Assembly: GCA_002964805.2 (NCBI GenBank)
Contig: PUDQ02000022.1
Coordinates: 1-64,000, forward strand
DNA length: 64,000 nt
Direction of reading: 5' to 3'
DNA from: Trametes villosa
Taxonomy: Eukaryota; Basidiomycota; Agaricomycetes; Polyporales; Polyporaceae
Positions 12,481-26,942 of this stretch are shown here, piece after piece. Within the stretch, counting starts at the first letter, position 1; the number at the start of each line of letters is the position of its first letter. A model generated the notes under the pieces. The model saw nothing but the letters and a program-made list of their open reading frames with translations. It searched no databases and was not told where the DNA came from. A program made the translations under genes and the position numbers.

Positions 12481-14099
12481 CGGCAGCCGATCAGGCTGTC
12501 GACGCGAGCGGACTCGGACGGAGGAGCGGCGCGCGGAATGTTACCGCACTCGAAAAGTAGACAGGGCGCACCAGCTATTCCAGCCCGCATCACGCTGCCC
12601 ATCACCCGCTTCTTCGCCCCGGCTGCGTCCACGCTGCGTCCCGCGAGAAGGGAGTGGCCTGCATGTAGCTAAAATGGCACCTTCACACCCGAGTCAATGC
12701 GTGCAGCGCATACATAATACAGACCGCTACCTTCCAGATCTCGCGGCCTGTCATGCGCGCCGCGTCCTGTGAAGGGTGCTCCCGCGATGCTGCGAGGGCT
12801 CGCGTATACGTCAATGAGCAGGCCGGCTGGTGGAAACGGGATGGCAGCGTGCGCTTGCGCTAAGCTTCTGTCCATCGTCTTCTTCGTCCCTGTCCGTCTG
12901 CTGCTCCCTCCCCTGCGCACCACGCTGCTTGGGCGTGGCAGACCGTCGGAGAACGGCACAGGATACAAGGATCCCGGGGACCGTCCGCTCGTCCCCCGCC
13001 GTACGGCATCTGCGCCCGTCGAAGGGTCCCCGCGCCCAAGTGCGATTCTTCCAGCTGAGCAGGGTGTATGTTGCGTACTTGGGACGTAATGGTTGTCAAA
13101 GCCGCTGCTGTGATAAGCAAAAGGGTTGGCGCGCTCCGCGCGATTCAGACCCTCTGTGCCGCCGCGTCAGCGTTATTAAGGAACGTCGGGTACGCACACA
13201 CGCCCGCGAAGCTACCGGGCGGAGCTGCGGGCAGGCGAGGGGTGCGAGTATTGTCATGACGCGCACGACGCGAGCGGGGTGGCCGTTCTGCGATCGCGAC
13301 ATGAAAGCGGACTTGAAGGGCTGATGTGCGGGCGGAGAGAAGCCAGAGAGGGGTGAAGCCTACGCTTGATGGGACGAGGCGCCGAGCGCAGCCGCTTGCG
13401 GGCGATCTTGGGCGTGTATCTGCCCGCGCATAGGGAGCGGCGCGCGGGAACAGCTCTGGGCATGACAAACGCTCGCGACGAGGATCCAGCTGATGTTTGT
13501 GGATCGCGCAGGTCAGCTGGAAGCGGAGTAAGACTTTTTTGTCGACCCGGAGGCAAGGAACGAACCTTGTCGGACTCGCTGTGGACGCCGTCGAGTCCGG
13601 AACTACGATGCCGCCTAACAATCCAATGACGCTCGCCTACAGGTCCCCCGGCGCACACAAAGCAGACGGTGTCTTTCGCGAGGGCTTCGTGCATAGACAA
13701 GCGAACTCGCACCTGCGAGAACAGGTGCGTAAGATGATCAAGAAGACGGTGTTGCAGCTGCGGTACCCTGAGAGCCCGGAGGCAGGAAGGCAATGCAGTA
13801 TCGGCGCAGACTCGCGCTACACCGGATGTAGGTCAAGAAACAGCGTTGTGGAAGCTTGGCGAGGGCGACGAGGACCCTACGGTGGTGAGTACGGCAGTGC
13901 CAGGGGAGATGTGGATGGTTAAAGTGCGTATTCATTCCAGCCTGGAGAGATAGAGCGGGAACGCGGACGGTATCTGGCCGGCACACGTAAATGCTGTGCG
14001 AGCCCCATGACGAAGGGGTCCGGAGTAGTTGACAGGATGGGATCGGGCCTGGGCCGGAGGGTCATCAGCTCGCGGCGCAGCGGGTGGCCACCGCTAGTG

Positions 14100-14480
14100 C
14101 GACGGAGGGAGGGTGCAGAAGAGACGGAACACGGGGGAGGAGGGCGCAGGGAGACGCCGGGCGCGCAAAGAGGAGGCAGCGGTGACGACATTTCGGTAGG
14201 GCCCTGAGCTCGCGTGGGAGGAGGACGGCGACTGGGTACGAGAATGGACAGGGGGATCCGGGGAGGAGGCAAGTGGGCGGGGTTGGAATGGACAGGCGTG
14301 GGCAAAAGCGACGGAGGAGGGGACGGAACGCGAGGGGACGCGCCCGGAGGGTCGGGATGGTGGCTTGGGCGTCGGGACGGGCTCGCGGTGGGGAAGGCGG
14401 CTGGAGGCTCGGCGGCGGAGAAAGGAGGAGGAGGGCGAGAAGGCGAGCGGAGAGAGAATCGGAAGGGGCTCGCGCGGGTG
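14100..14480 (+). other. G/A-rich purine tract upstream of the F-box gene
   Basis: The + strand is dominated by GGA, GGG and GAG runs (such as gggggaggagggcgcaggg and ggatccggggaggaggc) with few pyrimidines. The tract ends about 440 bp before the F-box start. Several clusters of G-runs could form quadruplexes. The open frames across it are composition artefacts. Confidence 0.5.
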
Positions 14481-14919
14481 GTGGTGAGATACGGCAGCGA
14501 AGCCCAAGAATAGCCGTGATGTGCGACCGAAAGCGGAACGGCGACTTGAAGCTGGGCGCGGGGGCTGGCCGGGCGGCGCGCGAGCACGGCGCGGGCAGCA
14601 CTCGCGACGCGCGCAGGCCGGCGGAAGCGGTCGCTGCAGGAAATGGGCTCGCTCGGTGGGGACTCGCGCGACACGGGCGCACGAGCACCTGCCATACGCG
14701 GAGAGGCCGATCAGAGATCTCGCGTGACGGCCGTGACCAGATTCGACTCCGGTCGCGCGTCCTCTGAAGCTTCGCGCTCTTCTCCGCCCCGCCAGCTGCT
14801 CGCCCTCCTCCCAGCGCTCAAGCCGAGAACGTCTCTTAACGAGATAAAAGCCTCCCCGCCCCCGACGCCATGTCCCCCTCCAGCCGCCCAAAGCTCCCCC
14901 GCCCCCGTCTCTGACGGCC

Positions 14920-17302
14920 ATGGCGTCCCCCTACCTCCAGCCTGCCTCGCGCTTCTGCACCCGCCTCCCCCACGACGTCGTCCTCGCCATCGCGTACGAG
15001 CTCGCGACCATCGACATCCTCGGTCCGCCGCGCCATCTCCCGCCGCTCTTCCTCACATGCCGCTACGTGCGCGACGTCCTCCTAGCCCACCGCAAGGCCC
15101 TCTTCGCGAGGATCTACCGCGCCAAGTTCGACACCCAGGCTGCGACCCGTCGCCTCAGCGCGAGTGCGATCACAAACACCGCGCTCGCATTCCAGCTCAT
15201 AAAGCAGACCCTCGCGCTCAAGCGCATCCGCCAAGGTGACCTCGACTCGTACACCCTCACCCCAGACCTGTGGACTGCGTACCTCATGTTCATCGAAAAC
15301 GACGGGCGCAACTACAGCCACCTTATGGACTACGCCCACATCGACGTCTTGATTGAGCGTTTTATGGACTCCAGGCTATGGGCGCACCGCGAGTCCAATC
15401 TCGGCTGGCCGGTCGACACCACCTCCAGTTCTCTCGTAGTCTGGATGCTCTGGTTCACCATGACACCAGGTGCGTGCTCTCTCACTCCGCGCCCGAAGCA
15501 GTGCTGGACGCGTTCCTTCTAGACCGCCTCTCGGGAATGTCCGCAGAGCGCCGCGGCAAGTACATGGACCTACTCCGTCCCTTCGCGCTCGTACCCATCA
15601 TGTACTACCCCTTCCACGCACCGGACTCGCGCTTCGAACTGCCCGACTCGAGCGTGCTTCCCGAGCCGCAGGAGGACGCGACACCGGTCGGCCTCGTTCC
15701 CACCTTCCGCGACCCCGACATGGTCGTGGAAGAGATCGTGCACTACATCCGGAAGGTGCCCATCATGCCTCCCCTCATCGGCCTGGGAGCGAAAATGGTC
15801 TTCGTCATGCTCGCAGAAGCGGTTCCCTACGATCCGCCCTCCATCCTTGCTGTCGACCGCGCGCACGCCGACCCCGCCGACGGCATCCGCCCAACACAAG
15901 CCGACTTCATCGAGTGGGCCTCTATTCGAGGTGTCCAGCTGTACCAGCCAGGCTCGTGGGATTGGATACAGGGACTCAGCGCCGAGCAGCGTCGGCTCGA
16001 GACGGGCGTGTCCTGGCGCAAAGACCTCAAGGCGATTAGTGCCGGTTTTGACAACGACTGGAACCGCCTGACCGGCTGCTACGACCCTCGTGGCTACCTG
16101 CCGCTCAAAGGCGTTGTCTACACGTTCGGCTCCATCACGGGCATGTTTGCCGGACGCATGCAGGTACGCCGCTCGCTCATTTTCCGCCGCATTTTGCGCG
16201 TTCTGAACGACAGGACAGATCCCGGACTTCTTTAGGTACCGCGACGTCGTCCAGGCTGACCAAATGCCGGACCTCACGGAGTTTCCGCGGGTCGCTGAAC
16301 AGCCTGTCTTCGTGCGGTTTCGCGAGCACCACTGTATCGACCCGGAGATCCCCGTGCCGACGGGCAGCCTTCCAGGGAATCTCGGCGACAATGTCCAGAA
16401 CGCTTATCTCCCCTACCCCTTCGACTACCGTCACGTCGGCAACACGCTTCGCGTCGAAGTCCAGGAGACGCGCCGGGTGGTCAAGTACGAAGACTACGTC
16501 GAGGGCAAGCCGAACTCGCACAACCCGCGCAAGTGCCGCCTCTGCCTCGCCACGCAGGAGGACGAGGAGAGGGCGTTGCGCGCCCGCATCGACGCGTACC
16601 ACGAGCGGGTGGCTCGCGCCGAAGCCGGCGAAGGCGAGGACCCGATCGACGACGGAGACGGAGACGACGATCCCATGGACGAGGATCCGGCTCCACGCTC
16701 CCGCCGCGGAAGCATGAGCTCGCAGGACTCCGACGCGACCTACTACTTTGGCGACGAGAACGCCCCGCTGTTCCTGCGCGACTTGCGCCTGGAGCGCGAC
16801 CGCGAGGCGGAGGCGATCGTCGACGAGCTCATGTCGGAGGGCGTCCCGGACGACTATGAGGAGTACATCGAGAACGAGTGCAACGGGATCCAGGACATTA
16901 TCATCACCGGCGAGGTACGTAGATCGCACAACTCGTGCCCGTCCCTCGTGGCCCAGGCTCACATTCGTTCGGACGCTGTAGGTCCTGCCGCGCCACGGCG
17001 AGGCGTGGCACCACTACCGCTTCTACGGCCGCGTCCGCAAGTGGGACGGGCTCGTGGTGCTCGTCCGGATCCCGACGGGGCTGAATGCCAGTATGAAGCA
17101 GATCTTCCGGGGCTACTTGATCGGCAACAAGAACTTTGTCGGCTCGTGGCGGATGTACAACGACAACTTGAACGCCATCCCGCTCGAGGGCCCGTTCGCC
17201 CTCAGCCGGATCGAAGTCCCGCCCGTCCGCCCCGCCGAGCCGTTTTCGGACGCTCCCCCGCGGCCCGCCGCCGTGGTTACGCCCCAGTCCGCCGCTGTAT
17301 GA
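14920..17302 (+). CDS. F-box domain protein
   Basis: Exons 14920-15469, 15502-16163, 16219-16914 and 16982-17302 join to 2229 nt (742 aa). An F-box-like helix bundle lies at residues about 15-60 (RLPHDVVLAIAYEL...LFLTCRYVRDVLLAHR), suggesting a Skp1-bound substrate receptor of an SCF ubiquitin ligase. The long middle has basidiomycete-type features (VVWMLWFTMTP, RPFALVPIMYYPF) without repeats I can name. An acidic linker (residues about 500-560, DDGDGDDDPMDEDP) is followed by GRVRKWDGLVVLVRIP and a Pro/Ala-rich tail. The first intron, needed to join the frames, is only 32 nt (or 29 nt with the nearer AG), far shorter than the gene's other introns. A TATA-like gataaaag at 14843 lies 77 bp upstream of the ATG. 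F-box identity is moderate; the gene itself is secure. Confidence 0.8.
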
Positions 17303-18349
17303 TTACGCTCGACCCCACACCCCTCTCCGCCCCTGTGTACGTTACGCTATAGCCTGTCTATCTTGGTATGTCCCGATATTAGTGCTCTCTCGTCCTCATT
17401 GTACCATATCATACACATCTTGCGTGGACGTTTGATAGACCCACCCATCTACCTTTCCATATGCATTCACGCCCAATAGGATACATCGCTGTACGTCGCT
17501 ATACACCTTCATGTCTGCTTAGACGCATCCGGCACGCCGCGCCGCCGTGCCCATCCCCAGCCACGCCCAACACACACCGCTCCCTTCCGCTCGCTATTCG
17601 CCGGAACATTGTCGCTCGCCACCCGATATGGATACACACCGCACCACCGCCATCCGCGCACACACCGTCGCGGGACGCGCAGGCTGCGATCCTCCTTTCC
17701 GAATGCATACACGGAGTGCCCGTCCCAAGCCCGCCGAGCAGCGTGCGGCTTCATTTCCGGCGCACACGCGGTGCGCGCGCGTGCATGTGCCCGCGTCATG
17801 CCCCCCGCATATGCCATTCTGCACCCCGCGCATCTCCCGGGCGGGTCCCGAGGGCGGGCACGCTGCAGCGCGGGAGCGGCCCAGGGGGGCTGTTGGTGTC
17901 CGTGGCCCGTCGGCTCGGCGGCTCGGGGCTGCTGGATCGGCGTGGCTGCGTCCGGGCGCGCGTTGTTTGTCGCGGTGGTAGCAACGGGCGTGCTCTGCTT
18001 GTTGTTGCGTGCGCGTGCGCATGCGCGCGCGACAACAGGTGTGCGAGCCGTCGCCCGTGTCGCCGGCGCATCCGCCGCCATCCGAGAGCGTGGGCTCCCG
18101 CGCCGTCCCGCTGACCCGTCGACCCGTCGACCCGCCGCCGCGGTGCTGCTTGGCGCGAGCTTGAGCCTGTCTGCGCATCGCGCGTGTGATCGGGAATACA
18201 CCGGCGGGCTGCATAGAGTCGCGCGCGGGCAGGGTCATCAGCCTATTTGGCGATTTGACTGTCCGCTCGCAAGGCGGAGTGGGGGAGGTGGCAGGCGCGC
18301 TGGACTCCGCCGTGACGGCCGTCACGCTAGGGTGGGCCTCGCCTGGCAG
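17303..18349. other. Intergenic, C-rich
   Basis: No gene is recognised. The first 200 bp are the 3' region of the F-box gene. The rest is cytosine-rich, and long open frames on both strands (17509-18505) reflect composition only. A short tandem repeat of gacccgtc (three units) is at about 18116-18135. The duplicated amidohydrolase promoter begins near 18350. Confidence 0.5.
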
Positions 18350-19935
18350 CGCGATCGCGGTGGGCCGGGTGACGATTGGTTTTGTGAGATCGTCCCGGGC
18401 CGCCGGCTCGCGTTTCCATCGCGGCCACGACGATACGCTGCCCTGGCCAACCTGCGCACAACACGCGCTTCCGCTACCTCCCGAGGGCGCATTCAGTTGG
18501 CGTAAACCGCCTGCAGTTTGATGCTACGGTACTAGAGTCAGAGGAGAGGCCATGATCAGCTCGTAAGCTCCCGCGCGCGGACGCTCCCGGCCGCGATCGT
18601 ATACACTCATCTCACCCTTGCCCTGGCAGAACGCCGCAGCCACGCCTCGACCCCCGTTTTACGCGAGCGGGTGACGACGACGGTAGCACGCTGTTTAACT
18701 CAGACAATAGCCAACACAACCCTGCCAAGCGTATAAACACACTCGGCATCCGCCCGGGGACTCGATCCCTTCACGGTACCCGGACCCCGCACAGGGATCG
18801 TCGACGGCGCAACTGAGGTCGGGAGGCGTATTGGCAGGCTCGGACCTCGTCGCGAAGATCTACGCCGGCGGCGGATCTCCCGCTCTCATGCGCAGCGCGC
18901 GGTGACCGTCCCGCCGGAAGTGGTGCCCGTGCTCGACGTGTCGCCATACTCGGATGGGGTCGCGCTCAATGCTCAGTTCTCCGCCGACAACGAGGATAAT
19001 CTCGACCCTGACGCGGCGATCGTCTTGCCCCGGTTCACCGACGTCGACGTTTGCAGTCGGTCGCGTTTCAGGATGGCGAGCTTCGTGCTTCATACCTGGC
19101 AGCGTTCAAACGCCGTCCCCGCGCCTCCCCGTATCCATACACACCGGCGCGTCGTGGTCGGGACCGGTGGACTGGAGACTTCTTTCATTTGCGGAGAATT
19201 AAATGTGTGCGTCGAGGTCCGGTCACTGATGCGCGGTTCATGCAGTGTCCCCTCGTCCCTGCGCCAAGGCCACATGAATAGAGACGTTGACAAAGGAGAA
19301 CACTCTCGAGCGCATTGCGCCCGCACCTATATCTCGTCACGAACACTCATCGCCGGCTGCTACCGTACGATGCGTGCTCAGAGTTACGTCCGTATTACGG
19401 AGAGGAGAATACGACGAACAAAGGGCGGCAGCCTGGACCCTCCCCCTTCCCGTGGCCGATGGAGAGGCGCGTTCGCTCCGCCGCGAGTGGAGAGACTCCG
19501 TGAGCACAGAGCATGCGGGCGACGTCGACGTATGGCCGGCGAAGTACCTATCGGGTCCGAGCCCGCTCACATTCCAGAGCTCTGGTATCCCTGCACCGAT
19601 GCCACCATTCGCATTGCGGAAGGTGAATGCGAAGGGGTGTGTCCCCAGCTCGGTTCTGCGTATTGAGGTCATTAACCGAACGACTGGAGCCTAGATCCGA
19701 CCCGCACCTGCGCTAGAATAGTATCGACGGCGTTACGGGTCAAAGTTCGTCGGTAGCGGAGCAGCGTGTACATCGGCGTTCCGCAAGGAGGTGGGTGCGG
19801 ACTGGAAACAGACATGTTGAACACCGTCACCGGGCCGTGCACCTCGTTTGAACTTGTGCGTGCCTGGGTGTGCGCGGATGAGCAGCGGGCGGGACGGAAA
19901 GGTGGAGACTTACGATCAGCGTTTTGCTCAATGCG
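18350..19935 (+). pseudogene. Decayed copy of the amidohydrolase gene
   Basis: This stretch aligns in order with 3428-4937. Landmarks are the promoter (ggtgacgattggttttgtgagatcg versus ggtgacgattcgtgagatcg), the leader, the start of the domain (gcgaagatctacgccgg versus gtcaagatctacgctgg), the strand DVSPYSDGVAL versus DVQPYSDEDAL, the second-exon region (gacaaaggaga), atcgggtccgagcccgctca versus gtcgggtccgaacccgctca, and cttacgatcagcgttttg versus the same string near 4917. It is broken. A deletion near 18870 shifts the frame into a TGA, the metal-binding HxH is replaced (DVDVC for DAHVH), the intron-1 donor gtgagt reads gtcggt, and the 10-nt exon has lost its donor. Homology fades before the 3' exon, which carries the remaining active-site residues, so the copy is also 3' truncated. 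Confidence 0.82.
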
Positions 19936-22890
19936 TTGCACGCGAAGCATAATGACACAGCGCTCTGGACGCCATGCAGCCGCTGGTACCGCACGCAGGA
20001 CGTGGTGTCGCAGGGTGAGGGAGCACAACACGGTAATCACAAAAGCGACTTGCATGGAAATGTCGTCCATAGTGGAGGAGCGGCGGGCAAGAGCCCGTGT
20101 AGCGGTCTGTGATCCCGTGCCTGCGTATCTAGGTCAGCCTCACGGTGTTGGTCGTAGAATACTGACTCGGAAATTAACCTGATCTGGGCCCGGTGTGGGG
20201 TATGTCTCGCGGTTTGCGGTCTTGCAGTTCGCCGCTCTGTTGATCAGTCTGAACGGGTAAGCGTGACCTACTGATATTGGTCGCTTGAGCGACCGGGCTA
20301 ACCTCGCGAAACGCATGTTGCGTTGCCTGCGTAACATGGATAAGGGAACGTGTACCATTAGGGTTCTGATGTGTGTCGGGGCATTGCCTGGCACGAGCCC
20401 TTCGCAGCTGCCGCCCGCCAATCGAAGCGGCGGCGGGCGACGCAACGTCAGAGCCATGAGGCAGGATTCGATGCGACTAGAAGACGTAGGTTGCGTAGCA
20501 GGCACTTCAGGGTCCATCTAGGCACACGTCAGTTGTTGACCAGAAGCCGACGGATTTCATACAGCGGGTGCGTACAGAGTTTAGATCCCTGGCCGTGCGG
20601 GACAGGCCATGACGTCCGTTGTAGGGATGCAGTAGCCTGCACGTTCCTTGCAGCGGGTTCGGCGCCGCCGTGGAAAGATGCGCCCACAAAGGATTGCTAT
20701 GTGGAAAGTGAGTCCCCGTCATACAACACATTAGGCTGTATGGCGTGAGAGGCGGCCGCCACGGGGGAGCGGCGAGGAGGAAGTGCGCGTATGTACCTAT
20801 GTCTAATTGATGCTCTCCACGTTGACCGGGGGCCCTGGGTGCCACTCTGACTGCGCCTTTGACACGCTCTAGTGCAAGCCCTGCCGTATGAAATAGAAGT
20901 CAAGATCTTCAGATATCATATGCTCCGAGTCAGAATATGACATACGAAGGACGTACCATCGTGTTCACGGCGATGCCCCATAAGTGGTTTCATGACGATG
21001 GTGCGTACTCTCGCAGTCATCGCGTACGTGGGCGGGCGAGAAGCCTCGTACTGCTGTATCAGAATAGCCCAGGAGGACACGGGGAGGGGATGCGGGTGCA
21101 ATGAAACCGATGGAACGGCCTTGTTCAGGGGGCACAGTAGGCGCAAAGTTGAGACCCTGCTTCATCATCTTGTATTACCTGGATGCGCTTGATGGTAATA
21201 GCCATGGGCATGGGAGAGAGCTTCGTGAGCGTTGTACATGGGACCTGTTCCATCTACTCCTCTCCAAGCGGCGGAAACGATGAGATAGCTACGCACGTGC
21301 AGGAGCCGCGACCGCCGAAACGTCACGGATGACATTATCGGTCAGCCTTGTCCAGGCCAGGCGGCCATACGTGAGACCGCGCCCTGATATTAAGCCACGC
21401 TCGCAGCGGAATAACGGCGCCAGAAAGGATCAGATACGTCTGTGTAGTACGTCAGCAACGTCCTCGCTATACGCTTCACAGGAGCATGCCGACAGCAAGA
21501 AGTACGAACCAATGTAGGTTATCGGACAAGTTACGCAAGATCTCCAGATGTAGCATGAGAACGAGGTTAACGTACCGGTTCCAGGGCCCCGTCTGCATCG
21601 CGACAGCTTTACGCCGGCTGGGGTACAAGTTTATTCGCGCAGTGGGAATGGCGGCGAGCGGCGGGTCGCTGACTTTAGAGATGTACTGCGCCCTGATCGA
21701 AAGCTGCATTCAGTAGCATTGCATTAGAGGTCTATCTCACAGAACTTGTGAGGTTATCCACACCTTATTGGGATGATTTGACACCTAGAAAACCTGAGTT
21801 GCCACAATCCCCAACCGCGAATAGGCAGTGTCGGTCTCGGATCGGGAAGACGGCATAAGACGTCGCGTATACCGTAGAATAGTGTGCGACCTTCGCAACC
21901 GCAAGTGTCGGCATATATGTGAAGTCGAGGGGTCGCGCATTCTACGATTCGAGCTGTGTGCAAATACCAATGGTGAGATATGCTGAACGGAGGATGATGA
22001 GATGTACGTAACCAGGTGGAGGGTTGTCCCGATACTACCGCGCGAACTCGCAGGAGTACCCACGTTTATCATTCCGTGATCCCAGAGTAAATGTGCATCT
22101 GCAGAGTAGGAGGAGAAGCGGATAGTTCACGACAGAGCTGTTAAAGCGCAGAACAGGGCTGAACTTCCTGACCGCCGAAACTGGACGCACAACGGATCAG
22201 CGGACCGGCACGGAGGGCGTGGGAATAAATGCGAGTATTTTCTTGAGCTCTTGGGCGCTTTTTGTTCTCTCACCTCCTCCCTCTCCTCCCAGCCCGCTGC
22301 GGGCACTCGGAATTTTCCTTCATGTCATCCCACTTGAGCACAATGCACACGTTCTGTTCATTCTTGAAAGGTCTGAGTTGGGCTGCTCGTTTCCGCCAGT
22401 GATATTGTGAGTTCGATAACACGGCGTCGTCTGCGGCTTCCTAGTTGTATCACGCCGTCGCGTATGCTCGTTCGTTCATATCCCATGTACCAAGTCAAGG
22501 CCCTTCACAGCTTCCTACGTGTTGTGTCTGTTACGGTCGTGGAAGATTGACGCTTCTCGGCTGCCCTGCCCTTCGTCCCCGTCATGGGGATGGGGGGATC
22601 ACAGGGTGTCGGGTTTGCTTCGTCTCAGTAGAGTTGAGCGCGGCCCTGGTCCCTGGTGACCGCCTTTCTTGGCCGTGCTCGTAGTTTTGGGACATACATA
22701 CCTTCGATGTGCTTCATGTAATGAGAACCCCGGAATCTATAATGCCTCCATTGATACCCTCGATCCTGTGTGAGGTTCTCGCACGAGCTTCCCGACCGAG
22801 ACTGGACCGTATCCTGTATGCGACACCGAAGCTTCTGGTTGTGGGACCGAGGTAAATGTTACGTCCATACAAGAAGCCAGGGTCGTAGAG
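19936..22890. other. 3-kb gene-free region
   Basis: I see no supported gene. Open frames are short and mutually overlapping. GC content looks lower from about 20.9 kb onward than in the 5.7-14.9 kb region, and the last few hundred bases before 22890 are the 3' flank of the minus-strand transporter. No terminal repeats or transposase motifs were found. Confidence 0.5.
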
Positions 22891-24516
22891 TTACGCCTTC
22901 CAGGACCACCCCCCCTTGTCTCGCGCGTCCAGCCAGCGAACATACGCTACGCACACCCCAGCAGCGAGAAGGAGCACCCCATCGAAGACGGCGACTTCGT
23001 TATATCGATTCTTCAGTATGTCGAGGTTGAACCCCATGCTTCCCGTGTTCCGAGCGCCGCGTTGGTGGCTCCCCAGGATAAGACCCGCAACAGGCGCGCC
23101 GAAGAGAGCCCCGAGGCCGCGAATAAAGTAGATGAACGCGTTCACGCTGGAGTAGTTCTGGACGCCGAACACTTCCGTAATCGTCGTCGGCAAGAGCGCA
23201 TTATACCCCCCGGCAAGGATGCCGTAGAATACAACGAAGGCGAGAAAGCGAGCACGCCCGGAGTCGTACCACAGGGCGAAGACAGAGATACCGGAGAAGA
23301 TGACCTGGGAGGGCGTTGTGGGAGACTCTAGGCATAAAATGGGCACAACGGCTTACGCTTAGGATCATGGTGTTCTGCCGTCCCACGCGATCCGCGAGAA
23401 TCCCCATTCCGATGCGGGCCACGCTGTTCACGGCGGTGTTTACAGCCAGCAGAAGACTGCCCGTGGAGCTGGAGTACGAGAGGACGGAGACGGAGTACGT
23501 GGTCAAGAAGTACACCGGCACCATGTTGCCGGCCGCTTGCAGGAGGGCTCCGAGGGACTAATCGCAATCAAGCTTGAGTTGGCATACTGGCCCCGCGAGT
23601 CTGCAACCGCTCGTACCTGGAGAATGAAGGTCCCCCGTTTGATCATGGCCATGCTGACCCGGGTACGCCCCGCAGCGGTCGCCGCTGCTCCGTGCTTCTT
23701 CGTCAGGACGCTCGAGATAGGGATGCCGAGCAGGAAGTTCCATATGCCCAGGACCCGCAGGGCCCACCGGATCCCGAGTCGGGTGAGCAGGATATGGAAG
23801 ACCGGGGAGAGGACCAGGCCGCCGACACCGCTACCGGCGAGAACGACTCCCATTGCTGCGCCGCGATTGCGGTCGAAGTATGCTGGCGTAAGGGACATGA
23901 TGGGGAAGTAGTACATGCTGGAGCCGATGCCGTATAGCAGCCCTTGGGTAAGGTACAGTTGCCATAACTGCGGATGTATATCAACTTGGATGGTGCAACA
24001 CTGTATTGCGAGCACGTACCTGGTTGCAGAAACTGGCTAAGAATATGCCGACGCTCATGATGAAGGCCCCGGTCAGTGAGATGAGCTTGACGTTATGCAC
24101 TCTGCTGATCATCGGATTCACGTAGATGCTGCCGCTCCAGGTCAGACCGCTACCGATGGTCCCGACGAGAGAGACCAGGGCGTCTTGGCCCTCCGCCCCT
24201 TTAATATTGGTCTCAGGTGACGTATAAAATTCCTGGAGGCGGAATCGTAAGCATAAAATCCATACATTGTCCTGCCACGTAGACACACCTGAAAGAGACC
24301 GTAGATGGAGTTGATACCGATAACATGGAATGTCATCATGAAGCCGGCGAAGACGAGTAGGCACTGGTATGTTTGAGAAGGCTGGACGGGCACGTCTTCG
24401 TCCTCGGCACGCTGGGACTCCGTAGCACTTTGAGCATTATTTACTTCGCTCGCATTGCTGCGAAAAGTGCGAAGAGACAGGATGTCCCCGCTCGCCTGAG
24501 TCCGGGGCGAGCTCAT
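22891..24516 (-). CDS. MFS monocarboxylate-type transporter (MCT/SLC16-like)
   Basis: Five exons on the minus strand (24516-24289, 24232-24020, 23967-23617, 23557-23357, 23304-22891) join to 1407 nt, 468 aa. The N-terminus (about 60 residues) is hydrophilic and acidic. After it come about twelve hydrophobic segments starting at CLLVFAGFMMTFHVIGIN. Family signs are NPMISR, GLLYGIGSSMYYFP, YFDRNRGAAMGVVLAGSGVGG (cytosolic TM4-5 region) and the second-half A-motif-like GILADRVGRQNT. The protein ends KGGWSWKA. Fungal members of this group move monocarboxylates, riboflavin or related small acids; the substrate is not deducible. The start ATG at 24516 lies only 172 bp from the Snf1 start, so the two genes are divergent and may share control elements. 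Confidence 0.85.
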
Positions 24517-24688
24517 GGCGGTATTCGGAGGAAACAGTGACGCCGCAGCGAACAAACACGGGACAACAGCACCCCGCATTTGTCGATCACTGGAGCGATC
24601 CGCATAGGCGCCCGCCAATAGCGGTTGCCTCCTCTCATACCGCACCCATATACCGGACTTCTCTCTGCACCCCTCTGATCGCCTCAAA
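24517..24688. promoter_or_regulatory. Shared divergent promoter, transporter/SNF1
   Basis: Only 172 bp separate the two start codons. On the + strand a CCAAT box (ccaat, 24615-24619) and a TATA-like catatacc (about 24648-24655) lie about 70 and 40 bp before the SNF1 ATG. Both 5' leaders must fit here. Confidence 0.55.

Positions 24689-26942
<2,254 letters not shown>

Larger units (their letters stand above)
5692..14919. other. 9.2-kb gene-free region
   Basis: I find no exon chain with recognisable protein motifs on either strand. The open frames here, such as 7150-7941 (+) and 11902-12632 (-), have the overlapping multi-frame pattern of random GC-rich DNA and encode low-complexity Arg/Ala/Pro-rich peptides. 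No reverse transcriptase, integrase or transposase motif is readable. Recognisable structure is limited to a 15-bp perfect inverted repeat (6707-6748), a shorter hairpin (12445-12480), a diverged 36-bp direct repeat near 11251 and 12792, and a purine-rich tract (about 14100-14480). The last part is the F-box gene promoter, with a TATA-like gataaaag at 14843. Old, decayed transposon DNA is the likeliest content. Confidence 0.6.

Noticed and set aside
15570..17001. Long minus-strand frames opposite the F-box gene
   Set aside because: Shadow frames; the plus-strand exon chain has coherent splice sites and protein features.
17509..18505. Overlapping 230-298 codon frames on both strands before the pseudogene
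   Set aside because: Composition artefact of C-rich DNA; part overlaps the duplicated promoter.
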